The notes beneath the pieces are model-generated. The model did not search any database. It saw nothing but the letters and a program-made list of their open reading frames with translations, and was not told where the DNA came from. A stretch of 64,000 nt of DNA, from positions 3,596,001 to 3,660,000 of the forward strand of contig NC_015663.1 in assembly GCF_000215745.1 (NCBI RefSeq), written 5' to 3'. The position numbers and the translations under genes are program-made. The DNA is from Klebsiella aerogenes KCTC 2190. GTDB lineage: Bacteria; Pseudomonadota; Gammaproteobacteria; Enterobacterales; Enterobacteriaceae. Positions 41,801 to 50,368 of this stretch are shown here, piece after piece. Every line of letters begins with the position of its first letter. Position 1 is the stretch's first letter.

Positions 41801-42630
41801 GGAAAGCGCTGAGCGAATTTACCGGCCGCGACCATGCGCATCTGGCGCTGAACAAAGAAGACGAGAAGATCCGCTTCCGCGATATTCAGGCGCAGCCGCG
41901 TAAGATCATCTCCAGCCCGACCTGGTCTGGCCTGGAAGACGAACATGTCTCCTATAACGCTGGTTATACCAACGTTCACGAGCTGATCCCATGGCGTACG
42001 CTGTCCGGCCGTCAGTCGCTGTATCAGGATCACCAGTGGATGCGCGACTTTGGCGAAAGCCTGCTGGTCTATCGTCCGCCAATTGACACCCGTTCGGTGA
42101 AAGCGGTGATGGGCGAAAAATCCAACGGCAATAAGGAGAAGGCACTGAACTTCCTGACGCCGCACCAGAAGTGGGGGATTCACTCTACTTATAGCGATAA
42201 CCTGCTGATGCTGACTCTGTCGCGCGGCGGGCCGATCGTCTGGATGAGCGAAGCGGATGCGAAAGATCTGGGTATCGAGGATAACGACTGGATCGAAGTC
42301 TTCAACGCCAACGGCGCCCTGACGGCGCGTGCGGTAGTGAGCCAGCGTGTACCGGCAGGAATGACCATGATGTACCACGCGCAGGAACGTATCGTTAACC
42401 TGCCGGGTTCTGAAGTTACCGGTCAGCGCGGGGGGATCCACAACTCGGTTACCCGTATTACGCCAAAACCGACCCATATGATCGGCGGCTACGGCCATCT
42501 GGCGTACGGCTTTAACTACTATGGCACCGTCGGTTCCAACCGCGATGAGTTTGTTGTGGTACGTAAGATGAAGAACATTAACTGGTTAGACGGCGAAGGT
42601 AATGACCAGGTACAGGAGAGCGTAAAATGA
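38887..42630 (+). CDS. narG: Respiratory nitrate reductase alpha subunit NarG
   Basis: The cytoplasmic-facing catalytic subunit with bis-molybdopterin cofactor, 1247 residues as in E. coli. The ATG at 38887 has AGGAGA upstream; an upstream in-frame extension is rejected. The N-terminal [4Fe-4S] ligands are His50, Cys54, Cys58 and the cysteine of EPRGCPRG, and the molybdenum ligand Asp223 sits in YCDLPPASPMT. It couples quinol oxidation to nitrate reduction together with NarHI. Its stop overlaps the narH start. Confidence 0.98.
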   Translation: MSKFLDRFRYFKQKGETFADGHGQLLKTNRDWEDGYRQRWQHDKIVRSTHGVNCTGSCSWKIYVKNGLVTWETQQTDYPRTRPDLPNHEPRGCPRGASYSWYLYSANRLKYPLMRKRLMKMWREAKVQHSDPVEAWASIIEDADKAKSFKQARGRGGFVRSSWKEVNELIAASNVYTVKTYGPDRVAGFSPIPAMSMVSYASGARYLSLIGGTCLSFYDWYCDLPPASPMTWGEQTDVPESADWYNSSYIIAWGSNVPQTRTPDAHFFTEVRYKGTKTVAITPDYAEIAKLCDLWLAPKQGTDAAMALAMGHVMLREFHLDKPSQYFTDYVRRYTDMPMLVMLEERDGYYAAGRMLRAADLVDSLGQEQNPEWKTVAFDEKGEMTVPNGSLGFRWGDKGKWNLEQRDGKTGEEIELRLSLLGSHDDIANVGFPYFGGEGSEHFNKVDLENILLHKLPVKRLQTADGSTALVTTVYDLTMANYGLERGLNDENCATSYDDVKAYTPAWAEKITGVSRAHIIRTAREFADNADKTHGRSMIIVGAGLNHWFHLDMNYRGLINMLIFCGCVGQSGGGWAHYVGQEKLRPQTGWQPLAFGLDWQRPARHMNSTSYFYNHSSQWRYETVTAQELLSPMADKSRYSGHLIDFNVRAERMGWLPSAPQLGVNPLRIADEAKKAGMTPVDYTVKSLKEGSIRFAAEQPENGKNHPRNLFIWRSNLLGSSGKGHEYMLKYLLGTENGIQGKDLGKQGGVKPEEVEWRDNGLDGKLDLVVTLDFRLSSTCLYSDIVLPTATWYEKDDMNTSDMHPFIHPLSAAVDPAWESKSDWDIYKGIAKKFSEVCVGHLGKETDVVTLPIQHDSAAEMAQPFDVKDWKKGECDLIPGKTAPHIIPVERDYPATYERFTSIGPLLETIGNGGKGIAWNTQSEMDLLRKLNYTKAEGPAKGQPKLETAIDAAEMILTLAPETNGQVAVKAWKALSEFTGRDHAHLALNKEDEKIRFRDIQAQPRKIISSPTWSGLEDEHVSYNAGYTNVHELIPWRTLSGRQSLYQDHQWMRDFGESLLVYRPPIDTRSVKAVMGEKSNGNKEKALNFLTPHQKWGIHSTYSDNLLMLTLSRGGPIVWMSEADAKDLGIEDNDWIEVFNANGALTARAVVSQRVPAGMTMMYHAQERIVNLPGSEVTGQRGGIHNSVTRITPKPTHMIGGYGHLAYGFNYYGTVGSNRDEFVVVRKMKNINWLDGEGNDQVQESVK

Positions 42631-44162
42631 AAATTCGTTCACAAGTCGGCATGGTGCTGAATCTCGATAAATGCATCGGCTGCCACACCTGCTCCGTAAC
42701 CTGCAAAAACGTCTGGACCAGTCGTGAAGGGATGGAGTACGCCTGGTTTAACAACGTAGAAAGTAAGCCGGGCGTCGGTTTCCCGAACGACTGGGAAAAC
42801 CAGGAAAAATGGAAAGGCGGCTGGATCCGTAAAATCAACGGTAAACTGCAGCCGCGCATGGGCAACCGCGCGATGCTGCTGGGTAAAATCTTCGCCAACC
42901 CGCATCTGCCGGGAATCGATGATTACTACGAGCCGTTTGATTTTGACTACCAGAATCTGCATAACGCGCCGGAAAGCAAACATCAGCCGATCGCTCGTCC
43001 GCGTTCGCTGATTACCGGCCAGCGGATGGACAAAATTACCAGCGGCCCGAACTGGGAAGAGATCCTCGGCGGCGAGTTTGAAAAACGCGCCAAAGACCAG
43101 AACTTCGAAAACATGCAGAAGGCGATGTACGGCCAGTTCGAAAACACCTTCATGATGTATCTGCCGCGCTTGTGCGAGCACTGCCTGAACCCGGCGTGCG
43201 TCGCGACCTGCCCGAGCGGTGCCATCTATAAGCGTGAAGAAGACGGTATTGTCCTGATCGACCAGGATAAGTGCCGCGGCTGGCGTATGTGCATCACCGG
43301 CTGCCCGTACAAGAAGATCTATTTCAACTGGAAGAGTGGGAAATCCGAGAAATGCATTTTCTGCTACCCGCGTATTGAATCCGGGATGCCGACGGTGTGC
43401 TCCGAAACCTGTGTAGGACGTATTCGCTATCTCGGTGTTCTGCTCTACGACGCAGACGCGATTGAAAACGCAGCCAGCACCGAGAACGAGAAAGATCTGT
43501 ATCAGCGTCAACTGGACGTCTTCCTCGATCCTAACGATCCAAAAGTGATTGAACAGGCGTTAAAAGATGGCGTACCGCAGGGCGTAATTGAAGCCGCGCA
43601 GCAGTCGCCGGTTTACAAAATGGCGATGGACTGGAAGCTGGCGCTGCCGCTGCACCCGGAATATCGCACCTTGCCAATGGTTTGGTACGTGCCGCCGCTG
43701 TCGCCGATTCAGTCCGCCGCCGATGCGGGCGAACTGGGTAGCAACGGGATCCTGCCGGATGTAGAAAGCCTGCGTATTCCAGTCCAGTATCTGGCGAACC
43801 TGCTGACCGCGGGCGATACCCAGCCGGTACTGCTAGCGCTGAAACGTATGCTGGCGATGCGCCACTTCAAACGTGCGGAAACCGTCGACGGCATCGTCGA
43901 TACCCGCGCGCTGGAAGAGGTTGGGCTGAGCGAAGCGCAGGCGCAGGAAATGTACCGTTATCTGGCTATCGCCAACTACGAAGATCGTTTCGTGGTGCCG
44001 AGCAGCCATCGCGAACAGGCTCGCGATGCCTTCCCGGAGAAGAGCGGTTGCGGCTTTACCTTCGGCGATGGTTGCCACGGCTCTGACAGCGAATTCAACC
44101 TGTTTAACAGCCGTCGCATTGACGCCATTGACGTTACCAGCAAAACGGAGCCGCACGCATGA
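42627..44162 (+). CDS. narH: Respiratory nitrate reductase beta subunit NarH
   Basis: The iron-sulfur electron-transfer subunit, 511 residues. The first cluster motif is CIGCHTCSVTC with Cys16, 19, 22 and 26. Further ferredoxin motifs are CEHCLNPACVATCP, CRGWRMCITGCP (Trp in place of one cysteine, giving the [3Fe-4S] cluster) and CIFCYPRIESG. It overlaps narG and narJ by ATGA junctions. Confidence 0.98.
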   Translation: MKIRSQVGMVLNLDKCIGCHTCSVTCKNVWTSREGMEYAWFNNVESKPGVGFPNDWENQEKWKGGWIRKINGKLQPRMGNRAMLLGKIFANPHLPGIDDYYEPFDFDYQNLHNAPESKHQPIARPRSLITGQRMDKITSGPNWEEILGGEFEKRAKDQNFENMQKAMYGQFENTFMMYLPRLCEHCLNPACVATCPSGAIYKREEDGIVLIDQDKCRGWRMCITGCPYKKIYFNWKSGKSEKCIFCYPRIESGMPTVCSETCVGRIRYLGVLLYDADAIENAASTENEKDLYQRQLDVFLDPNDPKVIEQALKDGVPQGVIEAAQQSPVYKMAMDWKLALPLHPEYRTLPMVWYVPPLSPIQSAADAGELGSNGILPDVESLRIPVQYLANLLTAGDTQPVLLALKRMLAMRHFKRAETVDGIVDTRALEEVGLSEAQAQEMYRYLAIANYEDRFVVPSSHREQARDAFPEKSGCGFTFGDGCHGSDSEFNLFNSRRIDAIDVTSKTEPHA

Positions 44163-44869
44163 TTGAACTCGTGATTGTGTCGCGTCTGCTCGAATACCCT
44201 GACGCTGCCTTATGGCAGCATCAGCAGGAGATGTTCGAGGCTCTCGCGTCATCGGAAAAACTCGCCAAAGAAGATGCCCAGGCGCTGGGCGTTTTCCTGC
44301 GCGATTTAGTGGCTCAGGATCCTCTGGACGCCCAATCGGCGTATAGCGAGCTGTTTGACCGCGGCCGCGCCACCTCGCTGCTGCTGTTTGAACATGTTCA
44401 CGGCGAATCCCGCGATCGCGGGCAGGCGATGGTCGACCTGATGGCGCAGTACGAGCGCCACGGTCTGCTGCTGGATAGCCATGAGCTGCCGGATCACCTA
44501 CCGCTGTATCTGGAGTATCTGGCGCAGTTGCCGGAAGAGGAAGCGCTTGGCGGCCTGCGGGACGTTGCACCAATCCTTGGCCTGCTCAGCGCGCGTCTGC
44601 AACAGCGCGAGAGCCGCTATGCGGTGTTGTTCGAGCTGCTGTTGAAGCTTGCCAATACTCAGGTCGATAGCCAGAAAGTGGCGGAGAAGATCGCCGACGA
44701 GGCCCGCGACGATACACCGCAGGCGCTGGATGCCGTCTGGGAAGAAGAGCAGGTCAAATTCTTTGCCGACCAGGGCTGCGGCGAGTCGGAAATCTCTGCT
44801 CACCAGCGCCGTTTTGCCGGAGCCGTGGCCCCGCAATATTTGAATATCTCTAACGGAGGACAGCACTAA
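44159..44869 (+). CDS. narJ: Nitrate reductase assembly chaperone NarJ
   Basis: A 236-residue member of the NarJ/TorD/DmsD chaperone family needed for molybdenum-cofactor insertion into NarG and for membrane attachment; it is not part of the final enzyme. It is acidic and helical, with the conserved [27 protein letters not shown] region near residues 60-86. It is coupled to narH by ATGA and to narI by TAATG. Confidence 0.97.
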   Translation: MIELVIVSRLLEYPDAALWQHQQEMFEALASSEKLAKEDAQALGVFLRDLVAQDPLDAQSAYSELFDRGRATSLLLFEHVHGESRDRGQAMVDLMAQYERHGLLLDSHELPDHLPLYLEYLAQLPEEEALGGLRDVAPILGLLSARLQQRESRYAVLFELLLKLANTQVDSQKVAEKIADEARDDTPQALDAVWEEEQVKFFADQGCGESEISAHQRRFAGAVAPQYLNISNGGQH

Positions 44870-45546
44870 TGCACTTCCTGAATATGTTCTTCTTTGACAT
44901 CTATCCGTACATTGCGGGTTCAGTGTTCCTTATTGGCAGCTGGCTGCGCTACGACTACGGCCAGTACACCTGGCGCGCCGCCTCCAGTCAGATGCTGGAT
45001 CGTAAAGGGATGAACCTGGCGTCAAACCTGTTCCATATCGGGATCCTGGGTATTTTCGCCGGCCATTTCCTCGGCATGCTGACTCCGCACTGGATGTATG
45101 AATCCTTCCTGCCGATCGACGTGAAGCAGAAAATGGCGATGTTTGCCGGCGGGGCGTGCGGCGTGATGACGTTGGTCGGCGGTTTACTGCTGCTCAAGCG
45201 CCGTCTGCTGAGCCCGCGCGTTCGTGCTACCACCACCACAGCGGATATCCTGATCCTCTCGTTGCTGATGGTGCAATGCGCGCTGGGTCTGCTGACCATT
45301 CCATTCTCCGCCCAGCATATGGACGGTAGCGAAATGATGAAACTGGTCGGCTGGGCGCAGTCGGTGGTGACCTTCCACGGCGGAGCTTCGCAGCATCTCG
45401 ATGGCGTAGCTTTTGTCTTCCGCGTTCACCTGGTGCTGGGGATGACGCTGTTCCTGCTGTTCCCGTTCTCGCGCCTGGTTCACATCTGGAGCGCGCCGGT
45501 CGAGTACCTGACGCGCAAATACCAGATTGTGCGCGCGCGTCGCTAG
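44869..45546 (+). CDS. narI: Respiratory nitrate reductase gamma subunit NarI
   Basis: The membrane cytochrome b subunit that oxidises quinol and passes electrons to NarH. The 225 residues form five helices. The four heme-ligating histidines are at the E. coli positions: 56 and 66, 187 and 205. It ends the nar operon; its stop codon overlaps the convergent DMT transporter stop. Confidence 0.98.
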   Translation: MHFLNMFFFDIYPYIAGSVFLIGSWLRYDYGQYTWRAASSQMLDRKGMNLASNLFHIGILGIFAGHFLGMLTPHWMYESFLPIDVKQKMAMFAGGACGVMTLVGGLLLLKRRLLSPRVRATTTTADILILSLLMVQCALGLLTIPFSAQHMDGSEMMKLVGWAQSVVTFHGGASQHLDGVAFVFRVHLVLGMTLFLLFPFSRLVHIWSAPVEYLTRKYQIVRARR

Positions 45547-46439
45547 TTCATTCGCGACGGCTGACTTACCCCGCCATGGCGGGGTTTTTTTTCGCCCCAG
45601 TCAAGGTTGTTGCCCGCCGCAGCAAACAGAATCAGCACCCCTCCAGCCAACTGCAGCGGCGTGAGCGCATGATGGAAAACCAGATAGTCAACCACGATAG
45701 CCATCAGCGGATAGATAAACGAGAGCGAACCAGTGACCGGCGTCGGCAGCTTTTGAATCGCACTATATAAAAGTTGATACATAATCCCGGTATGGACGAT
45801 GCCGAGGATCAGCAAATAGCGCCAGGGAAAATGGCCGTTAAACTCGGGGGCATGAACCAGCGGCAAAAGCATTACCGTACCGACGATAACCTGAATAAAA
45901 GCGATATGCTGCGCCGGTAGCGGCTGCAGCTTGCGGGCGATAATGGCGGTCAGGGCATAAAAAAACGCCGCGCATAACGCCAGTGCAATGCCAGTAACGA
46001 GGTTGTCGCCGTGGCCGGGAGTTAGTTCGCTCGATAGCAGAATCACCACGCCGCCAAAGGCCAGCAGTAACCATCCCCATTTTACCGCGCTTACCCTTTC
46101 ACCTAGTATCATGCTCAGTAATACCAGCATAAAGGGCTGGGTGTTGTAGACCACGGTGGCCATCCCGATAGAAACGCGTGAGTAGGCGGCAAACAGCAGC
46201 AGCCAGTTGATCACCAGCGCGACGCCGCCAAGGACTGCCAGCGCCAGAGTGAGGCGCGTCAGGCGGCTGAAGGGTTGCCGGCTTAACAAAATAAACAGCA
46301 ATAATGTGACCGCGCCGATAAGACAGCGCCAGAAAACCACGTCGATTACCGGCAACCCTGAGAGCAGCACGAATGCGCCAATCGAGCCGGAAATGATCAT
46401 CGCCAGGCTCATCTGCCAGACACCACGAGAAAGCTGCAT
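45543..46439 (-). CDS. DMT/EamA-family transporter
   Basis: A 298-residue inner-membrane protein with ten hydrophobic helices in two EamA repeats (about 10-135 and 150-285), the drug/metabolite exporter pattern. The substrate is unknown. It is divergent from an Lrp-type regulator, 107 bases away, a pairing often seen for amino-acid or metabolite exporters, so regulation by that neighbour is inferred. The last 17 residues ([17 protein letters not shown]) are encoded by the narI terminator and its flank, so the C-terminus may be a recent extension. E. coli K-12 has no gene pair between narI and the tRNA-Tyr genes. Confidence 0.88.
   Translation of the reverse strand: MQLSRGVWQMSLAMIISGSIGAFVLLSGLPVIDVVFWRCLIGAVTLLLFILLSRQPFSRLTRLTLALAVLGGVALVINWLLLFAAYSRVSIGMATVVYNTQPFMLVLLSMILGERVSAVKWGWLLLAFGGVVILLSSELTPGHGDNLVTGIALALCAAFFYALTAIIARKLQPLPAQHIAFIQVIVGTVMLLPLVHAPEFNGHFPWRYLLILGIVHTGIMYQLLYSAIQKLPTPVTGSLSFIYPLMAIVVDYLVFHHALTPLQLAGGVLILFAAAGNNLDWGEKKPRHGGVSQPSRMN
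45569..45592 (+). terminator. narGHJI terminator inside the convergent gene's 3' end
   Basis: A perfect 8-bp palindromic stem (CCCCGCCATGGCGGGG, 45569-45584) is followed by eight T's, 23 bases after narI. It lies within the last codons of the minus-strand transporter gene. Confidence 0.88.
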
Positions 46440-46546
46440 ATTTCACCTCCAGAAGTTTTCCATTATTGTCGTGAAAAGCCTGACAGCTTGATATATCTGA
46501 AATAAGGTAAAAACAGATGAATACCTTTATTAATTAGGTGAAATAA

Positions 46547-46990
46547 ATGGAATACGTAATTGATGAAATAGACCGGGCGATTCTGACCTGCCTGACACAA
46601 GATGCCAGAGTTTCGCTCAAGGTATTGAGTGCGCAGGTGGGATTGACCTCGCCGAGTACCGCCGAGCGGGTAAAACGCCTTGAGGAAAAAGGGGTAATTG
46701 AGGGTTATGGCGCGCGGGTGAATCTGGCGGCGCTGGGATATAGTCTGCAGGCATTAGTACGAGTGAGACCGCTACCGGGATTGCTGCAAAAAGTGGATAA
46801 ATATATCCAGGCTATGCCGGAGTGTATTGAAAGTGACAAGGTCACCGGAGAGGATTGTTTTGTTATGCGTCTTGTGGTCCGTGATATTGCGCAGCTGGAT
46901 ACGATACTGGATGGTCTCGCAGAGTATGCGCAGTGCAATACGTCGGTGGTGAAGAGTTCACCGGTAAAAAGACGATTGCCCCCGCTGTGA
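46547..46990 (+). CDS. Lrp/AsnC-family transcriptional regulator
   Basis: A 147-residue regulator starting MEYVIDEIDRAILTCL. A winged helix-turn-helix occupies about 5-60 (LSAQVGLTSPSTAERVKRLEEKG) and the RAM ligand/oligomer domain about 65-142. Such proteins usually respond to amino acids. Its divergent position makes the DMT exporter the likely target; the ligand is unknown. Confidence 0.9.
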   Translation: MEYVIDEIDRAILTCLTQDARVSLKVLSAQVGLTSPSTAERVKRLEEKGVIEGYGARVNLAALGYSLQALVRVRPLPGLLQKVDKYIQAMPECIESDKVTGEDCFVMRLVVRDIAQLDTILDGLAEYAQCNTSVVKSSPVKRRLPPL

Positions 46991-47107
46991 ATTTTCCCGG
47001 AGGCGGTGCTGCGCACCTGTCCGGGCTACCAAACGGCACCACCTGTAGCCTCGCTAAGCGAAGCGCGAGCGAGGAGATGGCAGTGCAGGTGGCTGAAGAG
47101 AATGCAA

Positions 47108-47283
47108 CAGTAGTGGGGGAAGGATTACTCGGCGCTAAAGCGCCTCGCCCTTCGGGCCGTTGCCTGCGGCAACGTTCTCTCGCTGACGCTCAAGTCGAAC
47201 CTTAGTCGAAGCTTCTCATCCTTCCCCGTAGGGCAGAATATAGAATATCGCAGGTAGATTAAGCTGGGCATGACATGAGGAGA
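47108..47283 (-). repeat. tRNA-Tyr-derived repeat unit 2 (176 bp)
   Basis: A second unit nearly identical to the adjacent one, beginning (minus strand) with a copy of the tRNA-Tyr 3' end. Its CCA-end copy carries substitutions. It differs at only a few other positions, so homogenisation or recent duplication is likely. Counterpart of the repeats after E. coli tyrT/tyrV (rtT RNA region). Confidence 0.88.
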
Positions 47284-47459
47284 TGGTGGTGGGGGAAGGA
47301 TTACTCGGCGCTAAAGCGCCTCGCCCTTCGGGCCGTTGCCTGCGGCAACGTTCTCTCGCTAACGCTCGAATCGAACCTTAGTCGAAGCTTCTCATCCTTC
47401 CCCGTAGGGCAGAATATAGAATATTGCAGGTAGATTAAGCTGGGCATGACATGAGGAGA
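47284..47459 (-). repeat. tRNA-Tyr-derived repeat unit 1 (176 bp)
   Basis: This unit directly follows the downstream tRNA-Tyr gene and begins (minus strand) with a 19-20 base copy of its 3' end including CCACCACCA. Inside are GC-rich inverted repeats (GGCGCTAAAGCGCC, and CTTCGGG- and TGCGGCA-type hairpins) that could act as processing or termination structures. Confidence 0.9.
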
Positions 47460-47544
<85 letters not shown>

Positions 47545-47583
47545 AGGGGTAAAATCAAATTGTAGGCTATTCAGCAAAATGAA

Positions 47584-47601
47584 TGGTGGTGGGGGAAGGA
47601 T
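47584..47601 (-). repeat. tRNA-Tyr 3'-end fragment in the tRNA spacer
   Basis: The spacer between the two tRNA-Tyr genes (47545-47679) contains a separate copy of the tRNA 3' end, CCA included, followed by unrelated sequence. It shows that the same duplication process affected the spacer. Confidence 0.8.
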
Positions 47602-47679
47602 AACTCGTCGCTATCGCTCCTCGCTAAGTGCAAACATCGTTTACGCTTATCGGTGAAACCATATCACTGTAGTGAATAA

Positions 47680-47764
<85 letters not shown>

Positions 47765-47814
47765 ACGGGGTAATGCTTTGTACTGGCCTGCTCCCTTCTC
47801 GGGAAGCGGGGCGC

Positions 47815-47842
47815 ATCATACCAAATGACGCGCCCCTGTAAA
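47815..47842 (-). promoter_or_regulatory. tyrTV promoter with GC discriminator
   Basis: On the minus strand, TTTACA (-35, 47837-47842) and TATGAT (-10, 47815-47820) are spaced by 16 bases and followed by the GC-rich discriminator GCGCCCCGC, the hallmark of stringently controlled stable-RNA promoters. It closely resembles E. coli tyrT. Confidence 0.9.
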
Positions 47843-47923
47843 GCATTCCTTTGACAAAATTAAACTGGTTGCCTGATTTTTACGCGTAACGCCGCAAAGC
47901 TAACCAATTCATTTCGCTGTCGA

Positions 47924-48766
47924 TTAAAGAATAATCGTCCGATTACCGTAAACAAAGACGCGTTGCGCCAGCACCTGATACAGCGCACGGCTTAAGACGT
48001 TTTTTTCCACGTCGCGGCCCGCGCGCATCATATCTTCGGCGGTATAGGTATGATCGACATGAATCACGTCCTGCATGATGATTGGGCCTTCATCCAGATT
48101 ATCATTCACGTAGTGGGCGGTGGCGCCAATGATCTTCACGCCGCGCTCATAGGCCTGATGATACGGACGCGCGCCGATAAACGCGGGCAGGAATGAATGG
48201 TGGATATTAATGATTTTATTCGGGAAGCGGGCGACAAACTCCGGGGTAAGCACGCGCATGTATTTTGCCAGTACCACGTAATCCGGATCGTGGGCGGCTA
48301 TCGCATCACCCATCCGCTGGTCGTGCTCTTCGCGGCTCAATCCTTCATGGCTCACCAGCTCAAAAGGAATATCAAAACGTTCTACCAGCGTGCGCAGCGT
48401 TTCATGGTTGCCGATAACCGCGGCGATGTCGACATCCAGACCGCCATAGTTGGCTTTCATCAGCAGATCGCCGAGACAGTGAGCTTCTTTGGTGACCAGA
48501 ATCACCACCCGGCGACGGCCCGCGGGATTGAGTTCACGGATTGAGCCTTCCGGCAGCGCGCTATCGAGGTCGGCGAGCAGGGTGGCGTCATTAAAGATGC
48601 CTTCGAGCTCGGTACGCATAAAGAAGCGGCCGGTACGATGATCGACAAACTCATTGTTCTGTACAATGTTCAGCTCGTGTTTGTAACAAATATTCGTGAT
48701 ACGCGCGATGAGGCCTTTCTGATCAGGGCAAATGGTGCGTAGTACTTTACGTTGTAATGAATGCAT
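47924..48766 (-). CDS. purU: Formyltetrahydrofolate deformylase PurU
   Basis: PurU hydrolyses 10-formyl-THF to THF and formate, balancing one-carbon pools and feeding PurT. The start MHSLQRKVLR at 48766 gives 280 residues as in E. coli; a 20-residue upstream extension was rejected. An N-terminal ACT domain (about 7-85) precedes the formyltransferase fold, with catalytic NIHHSFLP and HYVNDNLDEGPII. Confidence 0.97.
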   Translation of the reverse strand: MHSLQRKVLRTICPDQKGLIARITNICYKHELNIVQNNEFVDHRTGRFFMRTELEGIFNDATLLADLDSALPEGSIRELNPAGRRRVVILVTKEAHCLGDLLMKANYGGLDVDIAAVIGNHETLRTLVERFDIPFELVSHEGLSREEHDQRMGDAIAAHDPDYVVLAKYMRVLTPEFVARFPNKIINIHHSFLPAFIGARPYHQAYERGVKIIGATAHYVNDNLDEGPIIMQDVIHVDHTYTAEDMMRAGRDVEKNVLSRALYQVLAQRVFVYGNRTIIL

Positions 48767-48810
48767 CGCGGGGAAAATCCTGTTGTGTTTGCAATTGCTG
48801 ATGCCGGGCC

Positions 48811-49269
48811 TTACTGGCCGCAGCATTTTTTAAATTTTTTACCTGAGCCGCAAGGGCAGGGGTCATTACGACCAATTAATGGTCGGGTGCCGTCAATATA
48901 GTACCACTGTCCGTTTTCTTTTAAGAATCTGGAACGTTCAATAATCGCGCCGGGACGGTTATCTTCAGTAAAGCGTGCGATAAAGCTGACAAAGCCTTCA
49001 TCGGAACTACGGCCGTTATCGGTTGCGAAAACGGTTAAACCAAGCCACTGCGTATTGGCAAAGCCTTTTTCGATATCGGCGCGAAAGCGTGGCGCCTCAC
49101 AGTGTGGATGCCAGGTTTTGATTAAATAATCGACATCTTTCATCACGAATGCGCTATAGCGGGAACGCATCAGCTGTGACGGGCTCGGCGCAAGCTGACC
49201 GCCAGTCAGATATCGCTGGCAACATGAGCTATACTCCAGAGCGCTGCCACAGGGGCATAATTGCGACAA
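48811..49269 (-). CDS. ychJ: SEC-C motif protein YchJ
   Basis: A 152-residue YchJ protein. Two SEC-C zinc motifs bracket an NTF2-like core: LCPCGSxxxYSSCC at the N-terminus and [17 protein letters not shown] at the C-terminus. A TTG start at 49269 is preferred: GGAGG lies five bases upstream and the length then equals E. coli, while the in-frame ATG at 49281 overlaps that ribosome site and lacks its own. Function is unknown. Confidence 0.93.
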   Translation of the reverse strand: MSQLCPCGSALEYSSCCQRYLTGGQLAPSPSQLMRSRYSAFVMKDVDYLIKTWHPHCEAPRFRADIEKGFANTQWLGLTVFATDNGRSSDEGFVSFIARFTEDNRPGAIIERSRFLKENGQWYYIDGTRPLIGRNDPCPCGSGKKFKKCCGQ

Positions 49270-49379
49270 AATCGCCTCCATGGAAAAGAATGACGGCGCC
49301 AGAGCGCCAAAGTGCATTATGTTAACTGAGCGATGGCGCTGATGTCATGCTCGGAGTGGAAGGATATGTATCTGTACTA

Positions 49380-50279
49380 ATGAGAAAGCTAAAGATTGGT
49401 TTAGCGCTAGGGGCTGGCGCCGCGCGCGGTTGGTCGCATATCGGCGTGATCAAAGCGCTGCATCGGGCGGGAGTTGATGTCGATGTGGTAGCGGGATGTT
49501 CGATTGGTGCCTTAGTCGGTGCGGCCTACGCCTGCAATCGCCTCCCTGCGCTGGAAAAGTGGGTTAGCTCCTTTAGCAACTGGGACGTGCTGCGATTGAT
49601 GGATCTCTCCTGGCGGCGCGGCGGACTGTTACGCGGCGAGCGGGTGTTCAATCAATACCGGCAAATTATGCCCGTCGCGCAAATTGAAGCGTGCGAACGC
49701 CGTTTTGCCGCCGTGGCGACTAATCTGAGTACCGGGCGCGAATTATGGTTTACGGAAGGCGATCTGCACATGGCGGTCCGCGCTTCTTGTAGTATGCCTG
49801 GCCTGATGTCGCCGGTGATGCATAACGGCTACTGGCTGGTGGATGGCGCGGTGGTTAATCCGGTCCCGGTCTCACTGACGCGAGCTTTGGGGGCGGATAT
49901 TGTGATTGCCGTCGATCTCCAGCATGACGCCCATCTTATGCAACAGGATTTATTATCAATAGAGTCGCCTCGTCCGGAGCCGATAGAGGAGCTCAGTTGG
50001 CATTCCCGTCTGCGATCCCGGTTGGGGAGAATGAGCTCTCGCCGTGCGACAATAACCCCCACGGCGATGGAGATTATGTCAACCTCGATACAGGTGCTGG
50101 AAAATCGCCTTAAACGTAATCGTATGGCAGGCGATCCGCCGGATATCCTGCTCCAGCCGTTTTGTCCGCAAATCTCCACTCTCGATTTTCATCGTGCTGG
50201 CGAAGCGATGGCCGCAGGACAGCTGGCCGTTGAGAAAAAAATGGATGAATTATTACCCTTGGTGCGCACTTCCGCGTAG
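49380..50279 (+). CDS. rssA: Patatin-like phospholipase RssA
   Basis: A 299-residue patatin-family protein. The oxyanion loop GLALGAGAARGWSHIG, nucleophile GCSIG (Ser near residue 42) and Asp of VDGAVVNP form the Ser-Asp dyad. It is the neighbour of rssB in enterics; its substrate is not known. The ATG at 49380 matches the E. coli N-terminus (MRKxKIGLALG); the longer frame is less likely. Confidence 0.94.
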   Translation: MRKLKIGLALGAGAARGWSHIGVIKALHRAGVDVDVVAGCSIGALVGAAYACNRLPALEKWVSSFSNWDVLRLMDLSWRRGGLLRGERVFNQYRQIMPVAQIEACERRFAAVATNLSTGRELWFTEGDLHMAVRASCSMPGLMSPVMHNGYWLVDGAVVNPVPVSLTRALGADIVIAVDLQHDAHLMQQDLLSIESPRPEPIEELSWHSRLRSRLGRMSSRRATITPTAMEIMSTSIQVLENRLKRNRMAGDPPDILLQPFCPQISTLDFHRAGEAMAAGQLAVEKKMDELLPLVRTSA

Positions 50280-50368
50280 CGCACTTGTCCAACACTTAAG
50301 TAAATTCTGACAGGCGATAGCGTGAATAGCGTGCCACTATTTAATTATCGTCAGCCAGGGGAGAGAAC

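Noticed and set aside
39403..42498. Antisense open frame of about 1031 codons opposite narG
   Set aside because: It mirrors the conserved narG sequence, as GC-rich codon bias often creates long antisense frames. It has no ribosome site or recognisable domain, and narG is unambiguous.
47108..47459. Tandem repeats considered as a CRISPR array
   Set aside because: Units are 176 bp, adjacent and nearly identical throughout, with no short-repeat/unique-spacer pattern; they derive from tRNA-Tyr.
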